Part shown: in pieces, positions 15,928-22,743 of the stretch | Layout of the letters: every line of letters begins with the position of its first letter | Position numbering within the stretch: position 1 is the first letter of the stretch | Assembly (NCBI GenBank): GCA_032160545.1 | Contig: JAVHVN010000190.1 | Coordinates: 1-27,191 of the forward strand | DNA: 27,191 bases | Source: DATGFB01 sp032160545 | GTDB lineage: Bacteria > Actinomycetota > Actinomycetes > Mycobacteriales > Jatrophihabitantaceae | Direction: 5' to 3' | Position numbers and translations under genes: made by a program | The notes under the pieces: model-generated | The model's input: only the letters and a program-made list of their open reading frames with translations | Databases searched by the model: none | What the model was told of the DNA's origin: nothing

Positions 15928-16776
15928 TCAGAGATCGGCCAGCCCGGCCCAGCGCTCGATCTCGGACGATGCAGCACGCCCCTCCGGGCAGTGGACCCGG
16001 AAGTCGCACCACGAGCAGGCCGGGGACGGCACGGGCGGGAAGACCTCGTCGGCGGCGGCTCCGGACTGCAGCGTGTCGGTGGCGGTGACGATGTCCTGCA
16101 CGGTCGCCTCGGCGCGTGCGACGTGCCGGGCGAGCGATTCGTCGGTGTGCTCGAACGCCGCGACCGTGCCGGTGGGCAGGTGGTGCAGCTCGACCCTGCG
16201 GCACGCGCGACGCAGCGTGCGCCGCGCCGCGAGCACGTAGAGCGCGAGTGCCTGCGAACCGCGCGCGTCGTCGTCGGTGCACTCGCGGCGACCGGTCTTG
16301 TAGTCGACCACCACGAGTTCGTCACCGCGGTCGTCAATGCGATCGACCCGTCCGTTGACCACCAGCGAGCCGGTCTTCGTCGAGACGGTGCGCTCGACGC
16401 CGATGGGCTCATCATCGGGGTCGAGCCACGCGGCGGCGTAGCGGCCCACCCACTCCTGGGCAACGGCACGCCAGCGTGCCGACTGCCCGTCGTCGCGAAA
16501 GCCGGCCGGTTCCCAGTTGCGCTCGACGAGCAGCGCGACGGCCTCGGGGGTACGCCGGTGCCGCGGGAGCCCCCACCACCGGGCGAGGGCCAGGTGGACG
16601 ACCGCGCCCACGGTGTTGTGCGCCCACGGCGCCCCCTTCGCCGGCGTCGGCCGGTCGAGGTACTGCATGCGATAGCGCCGCGGGCAGTCGAACGCGGCCA
16701 GCCGCGACGGGGTGCAGGTGAACAGTCGCCGCGGCATCTGCGTGAGCGTGAGCTGCTCGGGTCTCGCGGCGGTCAC
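15928..16776 (-). CDS. RecB-family PD-(D/E)XK nuclease with Fe-S cluster
   Basis: A stand-alone nuclease of 282 residues without a helicase domain. The active site is readable: His61 (GAVVHLAL), Asp145 (GRVDRID), then Asp158 and Lys160 in VVDYKTG. Four cysteines are placed as in AddB/Cas4-like enzymes: Cys31 (FDCPRRYRMQYL) far upstream and Cys254, Cys257 and Cys263 (CSWCDFRVHC) near the end. They probably bind a 4Fe-4S cluster that staples the domain. It resembles the RecB-like exonuclease annotated in M. tuberculosis (Rv2119), probably in DNA repair. The start is GTG at 16776 with no strong ribosome site. The PHP gene lies 36 bp upstream on the same strand, so cotranscription is likely. Confidence 0.92.
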   Translation of the reverse strand: MTAARPEQLTLTQMPRRLFTCTPSRLAAFDCPRRYRMQYLDRPTPAKGAPWAHNTVGAVVHLALARWWGLPRHRRTPEAVALLVERNWEPAGFRDDGQSARWRAVAQEWVGRYAAAWLDPDDEPIGVERTVSTKTGSLVVNGRVDRIDDRGDELVVVDYKTGRRECTDDDARGSQALALYVLAARRTLRRACRRVELHHLPTGTVAAFEHTDESLARHVARAEATVQDIVTATDTLQSGAAADEVFPPVPSPACSWCDFRVHCPEGRAASSEIERWAGLADL

Positions 16777-16812
16777 CCGACGACGCTAACCGCCCGCACC
16801 GACCGAACGGGG

Positions 16813-17670
16813 TTACGACGCGACCGGTGTGCGCGCCGCCGGGATCTCGAGGAGTCGCGCGAGCGCCTCCGGGGAGGTGGTGCACGCGCCGAGGACGGTG
16901 GGCTTGTTGGTCCCGTGATAGTCCGAGGAGCCCAGCGGGACGAGCCCGAGCCGCCTCGCGAGCCGGGCCGCATCGGCCCGGTCGTCCGGGCCGTGGTCGG
17001 GGTGGTCGACCTCGATGCCCACGAGGCCGGCGTCGGTCATCGCCGCGACGACGGCGTCGTCCACGACCGGGCCGCGCCGGCGGGCGAACGGGTGAGCGAA
17101 CACCGGCAGCCCGCGGGCGGCGCGGATCATCCGAACCGCGTCGAGCACCGGGGTGTCCTGCTTCGGAACGAAGTACTTGTGCCGCGACGACAGCAGCTCG
17201 GCGAACGCGGTCGAGACGTCCGGCACCGCACCGGCCGCGACGAGGGCACGGCCGATGTGCGGGCGGCCGACCGAACCGCCCGCGGCCAGATCGACCACCT
17301 GCGGCCAGCTCACCGCGTACCCGTCCGCGGCCAGGTTCTCGACGATGCGCCGCGCCCGCGCGAGGCGGCTCTCGCGCAAGCGCAGCCGCTCGGCACGCAG
17401 CGCACCGGCATCCGGATCGAACAGGTAACCCAGTACGTGCAGGCTGATCCGCCGGCCGTCAGCCGTCCGCTGGTAGCAGGAGAACTCGGCGCCTGGGACG
17501 ACGGTGAGACCGCTCGGGCGCGCCGCGAGGGCCGGCTCCCAACCGGCCGTCGTGTCGTGGTCGGTGATCGCGACGACGTCGAGCTGCGCGGCGGCGGCGG
17601 CCGCCATCAGTTCGGCAGGCGTGTCGGTGCCGTCCGAAGCGGTCGTGTGGGTGTGCAGGTCGATGCGCAC
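16813..17670 (-). CDS. PHP-domain phosphoesterase
   Basis: A 285-residue metal-dependent phosphoesterase. The N-terminus reads IDLHTHTTASDG, the first PHP motif (His6, His8). It is followed by AITDHDT (Asp37-His38-Asp39), GAEFSC, VFAHPFARR and the final GSSDYHG. These ligands bind a trinuclear metal centre. Relatives include the E. coli RNase AM/TrpH type, which removes nucleotides from 5' ends or cleaves nucleoside 3',5'-bisphosphate; that activity is a fair guess here. The start is GTG at 17670, directly ahead of the motif, with no room for an earlier one. It is followed by the RecB-family gene. Confidence 0.93.
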   Translation of the reverse strand: MRIDLHTHTTASDGTDTPAELMAAAAAAQLDVVAITDHDTTAGWEPALAARPSGLTVVPGAEFSCYQRTADGRRISLHVLGYLFDPDAGALRAERLRLRESRLARARRIVENLAADGYAVSWPQVVDLAAGGSVGRPHIGRALVAAGAVPDVSTAFAELLSSRHKYFVPKQDTPVLDAVRMIRAARGLPVFAHPFARRRGPVVDDAVVAAMTDAGLVGIEVDHPDHGPDDRADAARLARRLGLVPLGSSDYHGTNKPTVLGACTTSPEALARLLEIPAARTPVAS

Positions 17671-17692
17671 CCGGCCGACAGTACGGAGGTGC

Positions 17693-17760
17693 TCAGCTCG
17701 TGGTGACCCTGCCGCCGTCGATGACGAAGTCCGCGCCGGTGTTCCATGCCCTCACCCCGT
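17693..17760 (-). pseudogene. possible remnant of a short-chain dehydrogenase C-terminus
   Basis: The minus-strand frame ending at the TGA at 17695-17693 reads VRAWNTGADFVIDGGRVTTS. The pattern TG-x-x-x-x-IDGG near the end is the C-terminal signature of short-chain dehydrogenases (SDR). No Rossmann GxxxGxG or YxxxK motif precedes it; upstream is the end of the PH-domain gene in another frame. It may be the tail of a gene otherwise lost by deletion. The segment is short, so chance is possible. Confidence 0.4.
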
Positions 17761-18308
17761 CAGTGCGGGCGGCGGGGCCGCCTGTCCAGGACCGGCAATG
17801 GGGCCGTGATCGAGCTCTCAGGGGCGTCGTCGGGATCCAGGTCCGCCGCCGTGCCGAACACCACGTTGCGGATCTGCAGGTAGAACCGGTGCGGGTGGGC
17901 GACGAAATGCAGCTCTCGCACATCCGGGTGCGGCCCGGGTGCCTCGAGCTGGATCGTGCCGTAGTCGAGCAGCTTGCCGAGCACGGTCTGCTCGACGACC
18001 GCGCCGGAGATGCGGTCGAGACGCAGGGACGCCTCGGTCGTGGTCGTCTCGGGGATGCCGTGCAGCCGCACGATGCGCCGCCGGGTCAGGATGACCCGCT
18101 CGGACCGCCAGGTGCGCCAGCGCAGGTACCCCCCTGCACACAGCAGCAGGATCAGGAACAGCAGCGTCGGGTTGGGCGCGAACACCGCAATCACGGCCAT
18201 CACCAGGACGGCGACGGTGAGCAGCTTGGACGGTTTGCGGAAGAGCACCACCCAGTGCCGCCGGGCGATCGCCAGCACAGGCAGTTCGGACGGCAGCAGG
18301 GCCGGCAT
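17760..18308 (-). CDS. PH-domain (bPH2/DUF304-like) membrane protein
   Basis: A 182-residue protein with a basic N-terminus, two adjacent transmembrane helices (about residues 28-60, LLTVAVLVMAVIAVFA then TLLFLILLLCAGGYL) and a cytoplasmic bacterial PH domain. The domain shows the usual flow: SERVILTRRRIVRLHGI, LRLDRISGAVVEQTVLGKLLDYG, TIQLEAPG and a segment ending HRFYLQIRNVV. These proteins are thought to act as membrane-linked binding modules; ligands are mostly unknown. The ATG at 18308 lies 11 bp after the small membrane protein gene, so the two probably work together. The last residues (LDRRPRRPH) overlap the dehydrogenase remnant in another frame, so the original C-terminus may have been altered. 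Confidence 0.88.
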   Translation of the reverse strand: MPALLPSELPVLAIARRHWVVLFRKPSKLLTVAVLVMAVIAVFAPNPTLLFLILLLCAGGYLRWRTWRSERVILTRRRIVRLHGIPETTTTEASLRLDRISGAVVEQTVLGKLLDYGTIQLEAPGPHPDVRELHFVAHPHRFYLQIRNVVFGTAADLDPDDAPESSITAPLPVLDRRPRRPH

Positions 18309-18319
18309 GGGGGACGCCG

Positions 18320-18475
18320 CTATTGAGCGAGCTTGTCGACGAAGTGGCCCAGCCCGTGTGCGACGTTCACCGCTCCGTCCCAGCCGCCGTGGACCATGTT
18401 CGCGGCATTGTCGGGCGAGGTCATGACGTAAAAGACGAGGAAGATCACTATGACGCCGAGCAGGACGGGCTTCAT
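18320..18475 (-). CDS. 51-residue membrane protein
   Basis: A short gene starting at ATG 18475 with an excellent GAGGGGAG ribosome site 5 nt upstream and ending 11 bp before the PH-domain gene. One transmembrane helix occupies residues 3-20 (PVLLGVIVIFLVFYVMTS). It is followed by a short amphipathic outer or inner segment with conserved-looking HGGWDG and HGLGHFVDKL. I do not recognise a named family, though similar small proteins next to PH-domain genes occur in actinomycetes. Strong ribosome site, hydrophobic helix and operon position support a real gene. It could be a small subunit or regulator of the PH-domain protein. Confidence 0.75.
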   Translation of the reverse strand: MKPVLLGVIVIFLVFYVMTSPDNAANMVHGGWDGAVNVAHGLGHFVDKLAQ

Positions 18476-18602
18476 GGTTGCTCCCCTCGTCGGTTCATGG
18501 GCATGGCGCAGCGGACAACTGGGACCATTTCTAACGGGCGGGGGCCGATCTTCCCGGTTGCCGCGCCGAGACATACCGATACGTACAGGGAGCTGACATC
18601 GA

Positions 18603-18998
18603 ATGGCCCAGCCGTGCGCAGGCGGGATCGTCCTCGACGAGCGCCGGCGGCTGCTGCTGATCCGGCGCGGTCGCGAGCCCGGCCTGGGCCGGTGGTCGGT
18701 GCCGGGCGGGCGATGCCTCGACGGCGAACCGCCCGCCACTGCGTGCGTACGCGAGGTCGCCGAGGAGACCGGTCTCACCGTGACCGTCGTCCGGCCCGTC
18801 GGCCGGGTCGAGCGCGACGGCCCGGATGGTGTCGTCTACGACATCACCGACTACCTCTGCACGCTCAACGGCGGTGAGCTGCGGGCCGGCGACGACGCCA
18901 CCGAGGCCCGCTGGGTGACCCGCGCACACCTGGACGAACTCGAGCTGGTGCCCGAGCTCGTCGAGTGCCTGACGCTGTGGGACGTGCTGCCGGACTAG
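18603..18998 (+). CDS. Nudix hydrolase
   Basis: A 131-residue enzyme that hydrolyses nucleoside diphosphates linked to another moiety. The Nudix box is complete: G-x5-E-x7-REVAEETGL, reading from GRCLDGE to REVAEETGL at about residues 38-60. The strand pattern before it (GGIVLDERRRLLLIRRG) and GRWSVPGG are typical. The substrate is not evident; MutT-like clean-up of oxidised nucleotides or ADP-ribose hydrolysis are possible. ATG 18603 follows GGGAG at a spacing of about 11. It faces the MaoC gene end-on, with a small hairpin between their stops. Confidence 0.92.
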   Translation: MAQPCAGGIVLDERRRLLLIRRGREPGLGRWSVPGGRCLDGEPPATACVREVAEETGLTVTVVRPVGRVERDGPDGVVYDITDYLCTLNGGELRAGDDATEARWVTRAHLDELELVPELVECLTLWDVLPD

Positions 18999-19015
18999 CT
19001 GTCGTGACCCGACAA
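18999..19015. terminator. short hairpin between convergent genes
   Basis: TGTCG-TGACC-CGACA (19000-19014) forms a 5-bp stem with a 5-nt loop exactly between the Nudix stop and the MaoC stop, each in an ACTAGC context. No T-run follows on either strand, so any termination would be weak or factor-assisted. Confidence 0.3.
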
Positions 19016-19525
19016 CTAGCCGCGCGGGATCGGCTCCGGGCGGCCGGGCTGCTCGCCGCCGCGCGCGTCGATGTACTCCCTGGTCGGCACCATCACCTTG
19101 CGCCGGAAGGTGCACACGATCGTGCCGTCCTGCTTGTAGCCGATCGTCTCGACGTAGACGACACCTCGGTCGGACTTCGACTTCGACGGCGTCTTGTCCA
19201 GCACGGTGGTCTCGCCGTAGATCGTGTCTCCGTGGAACGTCGGGGCCACATGCCGCAGCGACTCGATCTCGAGGTTGGCGATCGCCTTGCCGCTGACGTC
19301 CGGCACGGACATGCCGAGCAGTAGCGAGTAGATGTAGTTGCCGACGACGACGTTCTTGCCGAAGTCTGTCGTCTTCTCGGCGTAGTTGACGTCCATGTGC
19401 AGCGGATGGTGGTTCATCGTGAGCAGACAGAACAGGTGGTCGTCGTACTCGGTCACCGTCTTGCCCGGCCAGTGCTTGTAGACCGCGCCGACCTCGAACT
19501 CCTCGTAGTACCTGCCGAACTGCAC
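19016..19525 (-). CDS. MaoC-family hydratase/dehydratase
   Basis: A 169-residue single hot-dog-fold enoyl-CoA hydratase-like enzyme, of the type related to mesaconyl-CoA/beta-methylmalyl-CoA dehydratases. It begins VQFGRYYEEFEVGAVYKHWPG and carries TMNHHPLHMDVNYAE (about residues 36-50). This aligns with the hydratase signature D-x-N-P-L-H, with Asn in place of the usual Asp and His43 kept; I believe this is normal for this subfamily. The GTG at 19525 has a strong GAGGGAG ribosome site 6 nt upstream; the much longer frame upstream is the shadow of the SUFU gene. It is usually found with acyl-CoA or aldolase genes, but none is present here, so its substrate is open. The SUFU-domain gene lies 44 bp upstream. 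Confidence 0.9.
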   Translation of the reverse strand: MQFGRYYEEFEVGAVYKHWPGKTVTEYDDHLFCLLTMNHHPLHMDVNYAEKTTDFGKNVVVGNYIYSLLLGMSVPDVSGKAIANLEIESLRHVAPTFHGDTIYGETTVLDKTPSKSKSDRGVVYVETIGYKQDGTIVCTFRRKVMVPTREYIDARGGEQPGRPEPIPRG

Positions 19526-19569
19526 GTCGCACTCCCTCGAGAATGGTGTGTTGCCTGTGGTCGAGTCTT

Positions 19570-20145
19570 TCAGTCCAGCGGGACGGCCCCCCGTGCCAGG
19601 TCCAGCAGATCGGTGCCGTGCTGCGTCCAGCGCTCGCGCAGCTGCGGCGTGCCGTGCACGCGGGACCACGCGAGTTCGGTCGACGTCGCGGGCAGCGCCT
19701 GATGGATGCGCACTGCGCCCTCGGGCGTCTCGATGCCGGCTATCGCCGACGCGGCGATCACCGCGCCGGTGCACCGGGACCCCGCCGCGAGCGGCTGCCC
19801 CGTGTCGACCGTCATATCGGGTAGGTAGACGACCCCCTCGACCGCCGGCGCCGCGGCGAGCACGGCCAGCGTCCGCCACGCGTCGGCGAACCGGTCGTCG
19901 GCACGCACGTGCAGCATCAGCTCGGCGCGCGGGCCCTGCGCGCTCACCACGGTGTCGCTCGCTGCCGTCATCGGCTGCCGGGACATCCCGAGGCTGAGGT
20001 AGGCCCACTCGCCCGGGATCGGCTCGAAGCGCAGGACCTCGATCGGCTCGACGCCCAGAAAGGTGACCGACGCCCGCACCGGCGGCTGGCCGAAGTGCTC
20101 GCGCAGTGCCGCCTGCACGAGGTCGAGCACACCCGGGGACGTCAC
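19570..20145 (-). CDS. suppressor-of-fused (SUFU) domain protein
   Basis: A 191-residue soluble protein. ASVTFLGVEPIEVLRFEPIPG and YLSLGMSRQPM in the first half, then RAELMLHV, LAAAPAVEG and the C-terminal ELAWSRVHGTPQLRERW, match the bacterial SUFU family. In bacteria these often serve as immunity proteins to polymorphic toxins, but many actinobacterial copies stand alone with unknown roles, and no toxin gene is adjacent here. Two GTG starts are possible: 20187 and 20145. I prefer 20145 because the homology begins just after it; neither has a good ribosome site. It heads a two-gene unit with MaoC and is divergent from the DUF5335 gene. Confidence 0.78.
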   Translation of the reverse strand: MTSPGVLDLVQAALREHFGQPPVRASVTFLGVEPIEVLRFEPIPGEWAYLSLGMSRQPMTAASDTVVSAQGPRAELMLHVRADDRFADAWRTLAVLAAAPAVEGVVYLPDMTVDTGQPLAAGSRCTGAVIAASAIAGIETPEGAVRIHQALPATSTELAWSRVHGTPQLRERWTQHGTDLLDLARGAVPLD

Positions 20146-20239
20146 GAGCGAACCGTAACGACCGCCACCACCGGCTCGTTTCGCCACTCGCCGTTGTGCG
20201 ACGCGGGTAACTGCGGTCGCCCTGGTCCTGGCAAGTCAG

Positions 20240-20272
20240 GTCGGCTCCCGTTTCTGGGCACGCCGAGCCGAC
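20240..20272. promoter_or_regulatory. 8-bp inverted repeat in divergent promoter region
   Basis: GTCGGCTC (20240-20247) and GAGCCGAC (20265-20272) are a perfect 8-bp inverted repeat with a 17-nt spacer. It sits midway in the 188-bp region between the divergent SUFU and DUF5335 genes. It could bind a dimeric regulator of both genes or form a hairpin in one transcript. Confidence 0.35.
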
Positions 20273-20333
20273 GCCACGCCCCCTGCTGCTGAGTTCAGAT
20301 GAAGGTCGAGAGTCGAGCGCGGAAGGGGTCTTG

Positions 20334-20666
20334 ATGACGCAGACGACGAATGACCGCAGCACGTGGGCGACCGAACTCGATCAACTCACCGACCGGCATG
20401 AGGGGGACCTGGTCGTCATCGAGGTGCTGGATCAGACGTTCGGGGACGGCGAGCAAGCCGAGCGCGTTCCGTTCGTGTACGCCACCTACGACCCCAAGGA
20501 CGACGTCGTCATCGTGGCAGTGGGCGGCCGATCCGGGCGGTTCCCTGTCGCGCTGCGGCACACCATCGAGGACCCGGTCGAGCTCGACGTCGACGAGAAT
20601 GCGATCCGCGTGGTGTCCGACGACGGCACCACCACGATCATGAGCTTCGTCTCCGAGCCGTCCTGA
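20334..20666 (+). CDS. DUF5335-like small protein
   Basis: A 110-residue acidic soluble protein. The ATG at 20334 (a TTG just before it is in frame) follows a strong GGAAGGGG ribosome site. It begins with a helical stretch WATELDQLTDRHEGD, then a beta-rich body: VVIEVLDQ, VPFVYATYDPKDDVVIVAVGG, HTIEDPVELDVDE and TTTIMSFV. This looks like actinobacterial DUF5335, for which no function is known to me. No metal or catalytic motif is visible. It precedes the DUF2267 gene by 63 bp. Confidence 0.72.
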   Translation: MTQTTNDRSTWATELDQLTDRHEGDLVVIEVLDQTFGDGEQAERVPFVYATYDPKDDVVIVAVGGRSGRFPVALRHTIEDPVELDVDENAIRVVSDDGTTTIMSFVSEPS

Positions 20667-20729
20667 GCCGCCCGCGTCGAGCGGCCTTGACGCGGCCGAT
20701 GTATCAGGTACAGACAGGCGGAGCTGGTC

Positions 20730-21485
20730 ATGGATTACGAGCAGTTCGTTCTCTCCGTGGAGGACGCGGTCGGGCCGGACGACGCGCCGGTGACCCTGCG
20801 CACGCTGGCCGACCGGCTGTCGGGCGCGCAGGTCCGTGCGGGGCCGGTCCGCCTGGCACGGGACCCGGTGCCGACACCGCCGCCGGCCGGCCCGGTCATG
20901 CACATCGACGTCGACGAATACCGGCCGCTCGTCGGTGAGCGCAGGCATCCGAACTCCGCCTACCGCAGCGCCGAGGTCCTCGTCGACACCCTGTTGGACG
21001 TCCTGGGGCCCGAGGTCTTCGAGCGCCGGGCCGCTCAGTTAGGGGATCCGGAGGCCGCTGTGCCGCAACCACCCGTGGAGTCGGCGCTGCCGCTGAGCGT
21101 CTACTTCAGCCGTGTCGCCCCGCCCGCGCACGTCGTCGATGACGTGGCGCGCCGGTTCGCCGATGCCGTTCTCGAGACGCTGGCCGAGCGGATCAGCCCG
21201 GTGGCGGTCGACGGTCTCGTCGAACCGCTCCCCTCCGAGTTACAGCCCGTCCTGAGGCACGCGACGCACATCTACCCCGGTACCGGCAAGCACACCAGGC
21301 TGCAGCGGCTGCTGGACCACGTCGCCGAACGGGACGACACGTGTCCCGCCCTCGAGCCGCAACCGGCCCGGCCGGTGCTCGCCGTGCGGCCCGCCGCATT
21401 CTCGGAGGCCGAGCTGCTGCACCTCGCCCGGTCGCTCGCGCTCCGGATGCCGTCGGGCTACACGGTGAGGCGGGAAAACCTCTAG
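20730..21485 (+). CDS. DUF2267-type protein
   Basis: A 251-residue soluble protein with an ATG at 20730. The N-terminus MDYEQFVLSVEDAVG and a later segment DDVARRFADAVLETLAERISP...LPSEL resemble DUF2267, a helical family seen beside stress genes in actinomycetes and proteobacteria. Between them lies VMHIDVDEYRPLVGERRHPNSAYRS, which I do not recognise. The body is longer than a single DUF2267 domain (about 130 residues), so it may be a degenerate double-domain protein. Function unknown. It converges with the DUF309 gene, 16 bp apart. Confidence 0.7.
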   Translation: MDYEQFVLSVEDAVGPDDAPVTLRTLADRLSGAQVRAGPVRLARDPVPTPPPAGPVMHIDVDEYRPLVGERRHPNSAYRSAEVLVDTLLDVLGPEVFERRAAQLGDPEAAVPQPPVESALPLSVYFSRVAPPAHVVDDVARRFADAVLETLAERISPVAVDGLVEPLPSELQPVLRHATHIYPGTGKHTRLQRLLDHVAERDDTCPALEPQPARPVLAVRPAAFSEAELLHLARSLALRMPSGYTVRRENL

Positions 21486-21501
21486 GCCCGGCACGATCCC
21501 C

Positions 21502-21951
21502 TCACCGCGGTTGCCGAAGCGGGGGCATCGGTCCGTCGTCAGGGGCGCCTGCCCACCGGCGCAGACCCTCGACATCGATGCCGTACGGCGTCGAATGGAG
21601 GTAGGGCCCCAAGCCTGCCGACGCACGACTGAGGAGCCGCTCGGCGCCGACCGCGTTGCCGCGCAGCCGGTGCGTGACGCCGACGGCGAGCTGAGCCAGC
21701 GCCTTCCACAGCCCTACGTCGGCGGACGGGCCGGACTTCCACGCGTCCTCGAACACCTCGTGGGCGTGGAACGGCTGCTCGGCGTCCAACAGGCGCTGCG
21801 CCTCCTCGAGCGTCTGCTCCGGGGTGCGCGACACGCCCTCGGGCTGCCGGGGCACGCCGGGCGACCCGTACGGCAGCGGCCGGCCGAGCTCGTCACGCGG
21901 CCGCGCGCTGCGAGGGCGGCCACCGGCATCGCGGTCGCGGTCGCGGTCCAT
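21502..21951 (-). CDS. DUF309-domain protein
   Basis: A 149-residue protein. The first 45 residues are charged and disordered (MDRDRDRDAGG...). The DUF309 helical domain follows with the signature PFHAHEVFEDAWK, then LWKALAQLAVGVTHRLRGN and AERLLSRASAGL. The family's His/Glu signature suggests a ligand or metal site, but no activity is known to me. The ATG at 21951 was chosen over a longer frame to 22005 because that part overlaps the end of the stress-protein gene; no strong ribosome site supports either. It follows the universal stress protein gene on the same strand by about 50 bp. Confidence 0.83.
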   Translation of the reverse strand: MDRDRDRDAGGRPRSARPRDELGRPLPYGSPGVPRQPEGVSRTPEQTLEEAQRLLDAEQPFHAHEVFEDAWKSGPSADVGLWKALAQLAVGVTHRLRGNAVGAERLLSRASAGLGPYLHSTPYGIDVEGLRRWAGAPDDGPMPPLRQPR

Positions 21952-22001
21952 CGGGCCAGTCTGCACCGGCGAACGTCCGGCTACTGATCGTGACGGGCAG
22001 G

Positions 22002-22508
22002 TCACCGCTTGGGCGAGCGCACGACGATCACCGGGCAGGGAGCGTGCCGGACCACGATCTGCGAGGTGTGGCCGAGCAGCACATCGCCCAACGCGGAGTG
22101 GCCGTGCGCGCCCACCACGAGGGCTTGTGCGTCTTTCTCGGTAGCCAGCCGGACGAGCGTGTCGCCAACTGTGATGTCGTCGGCCACGGCGAGGCCCTCC
22201 GCGGCGAACCCCAATCCGCGGGCCAGCTCACTACCGCGCTCGGCCAGCCGTTGGGCGCGTTCGTAGAGCGCCTGGTCGGTCTCCATCGCCCCGCGGAAGT
22301 CCAGCGGCGCCGGCACGAAGCCGAGCGTCGCGGTGGGCAGCATCGCGGTCTCGAAGGCCGCACCGGCCTCCCACACCGTCACGACAAGGGCAGCCCGTGG
22401 AGCCAGCAGCTCCGCGGCGCGGTGCACCGCGAGGTCCGCGGAGTCGGAACCGTCGTACCCGATGACCACCGGACCAGTCGCCACGAGCGCGACGCTACGC
22501 CCGTCCAC
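22002..22508 (-). CDS. universal stress protein (UspA family)
   Basis: A single-domain UspA protein of up to 168 residues that probably binds ATP. It has the early strand VVIGYDGSD with the adenine-contact Asp, and the phosphate loop GAHGHSALGDVLLGHTS, fitting G-x2-G-x9-G-(x)-S/T, followed by HAPCPVIVV. Such proteins act in dormancy, hypoxia or oxidative stress. The start is uncertain: GTG at 22508 and at two later Val codons are in frame, and no clear ribosome site marks one. It is followed by DUF309 and lies near the DUF5335 and DUF2267 genes. Confidence 0.9.
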   Translation of the reverse strand: MDGRSVALVATGPVVIGYDGSDSADLAVHRAAELLAPRAALVVTVWEAGAAFETAMLPTATLGFVPAPLDFRGAMETDQALYERAQRLAERGSELARGLGFAAEGLAVADDITVGDTLVRLATEKDAQALVVGAHGHSALGDVLLGHTSQIVVRHAPCPVIVVRSPKR

Positions 22509-22528
22509 CCAGGGAGACGAGGCAGCTC

Positions 22529-22732
22529 ATGACCAACATCGGCTCGACCCTCGTCCTGGCAACGTCGCTGCGGTTGACCGGAGGCCTGCACGACAGCATG
22601 CGGACGCAGGCGACGCTCGGGGCCGCGCTCGGGGCCGCGCTCGGGGCCGCGCTCGGTGACTGGCCGCTGATGGTCGCCAGGGGCTCGGATCGCAGCGTTC
22701 GCGCCGCCACTCCAAGTGCAACCGGACGCTGA
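22529..22732 (+). CDS. possible 67-residue protein over a tandem repeat
   Basis: An ATG frame with GAGG 6 nt upstream, divergent from the stress-protein gene. The middle reads LGAALGAALGAALG because of a 12-bp DNA repeat; the rest has no recognisable domain, signal peptide or helix. It may be a real small protein or a chance open frame in GC-rich DNA. I list it because this 278-bp stretch otherwise holds no gene. Confidence 0.25.
   Translation: MTNIGSTLVLATSLRLTGGLHDSMRTQATLGAALGAALGAALGDWPLMVARGSDRSVRAATPSATGR
22615..22656. repeat. 3.5 copies of a 12-bp tandem repeat
   Basis: gctcggggccgc is repeated three times exactly (22615-22650) and followed by a half copy (22651-22656). It lies between the stress-protein and WXG100 genes. 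Confidence 0.9.
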
Positions 22733-22743
22733 CGTTACTGCCT

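Noticed and set aside
15193..17706. 837-residue plus-strand open frame
   Set aside because: It runs antisense or out of frame through the DUF2236, nuclease and PHP genes. Its translation is Arg/Ala/Gly-rich low-complexity with no motifs, as expected for shadow frames in GC-rich DNA.
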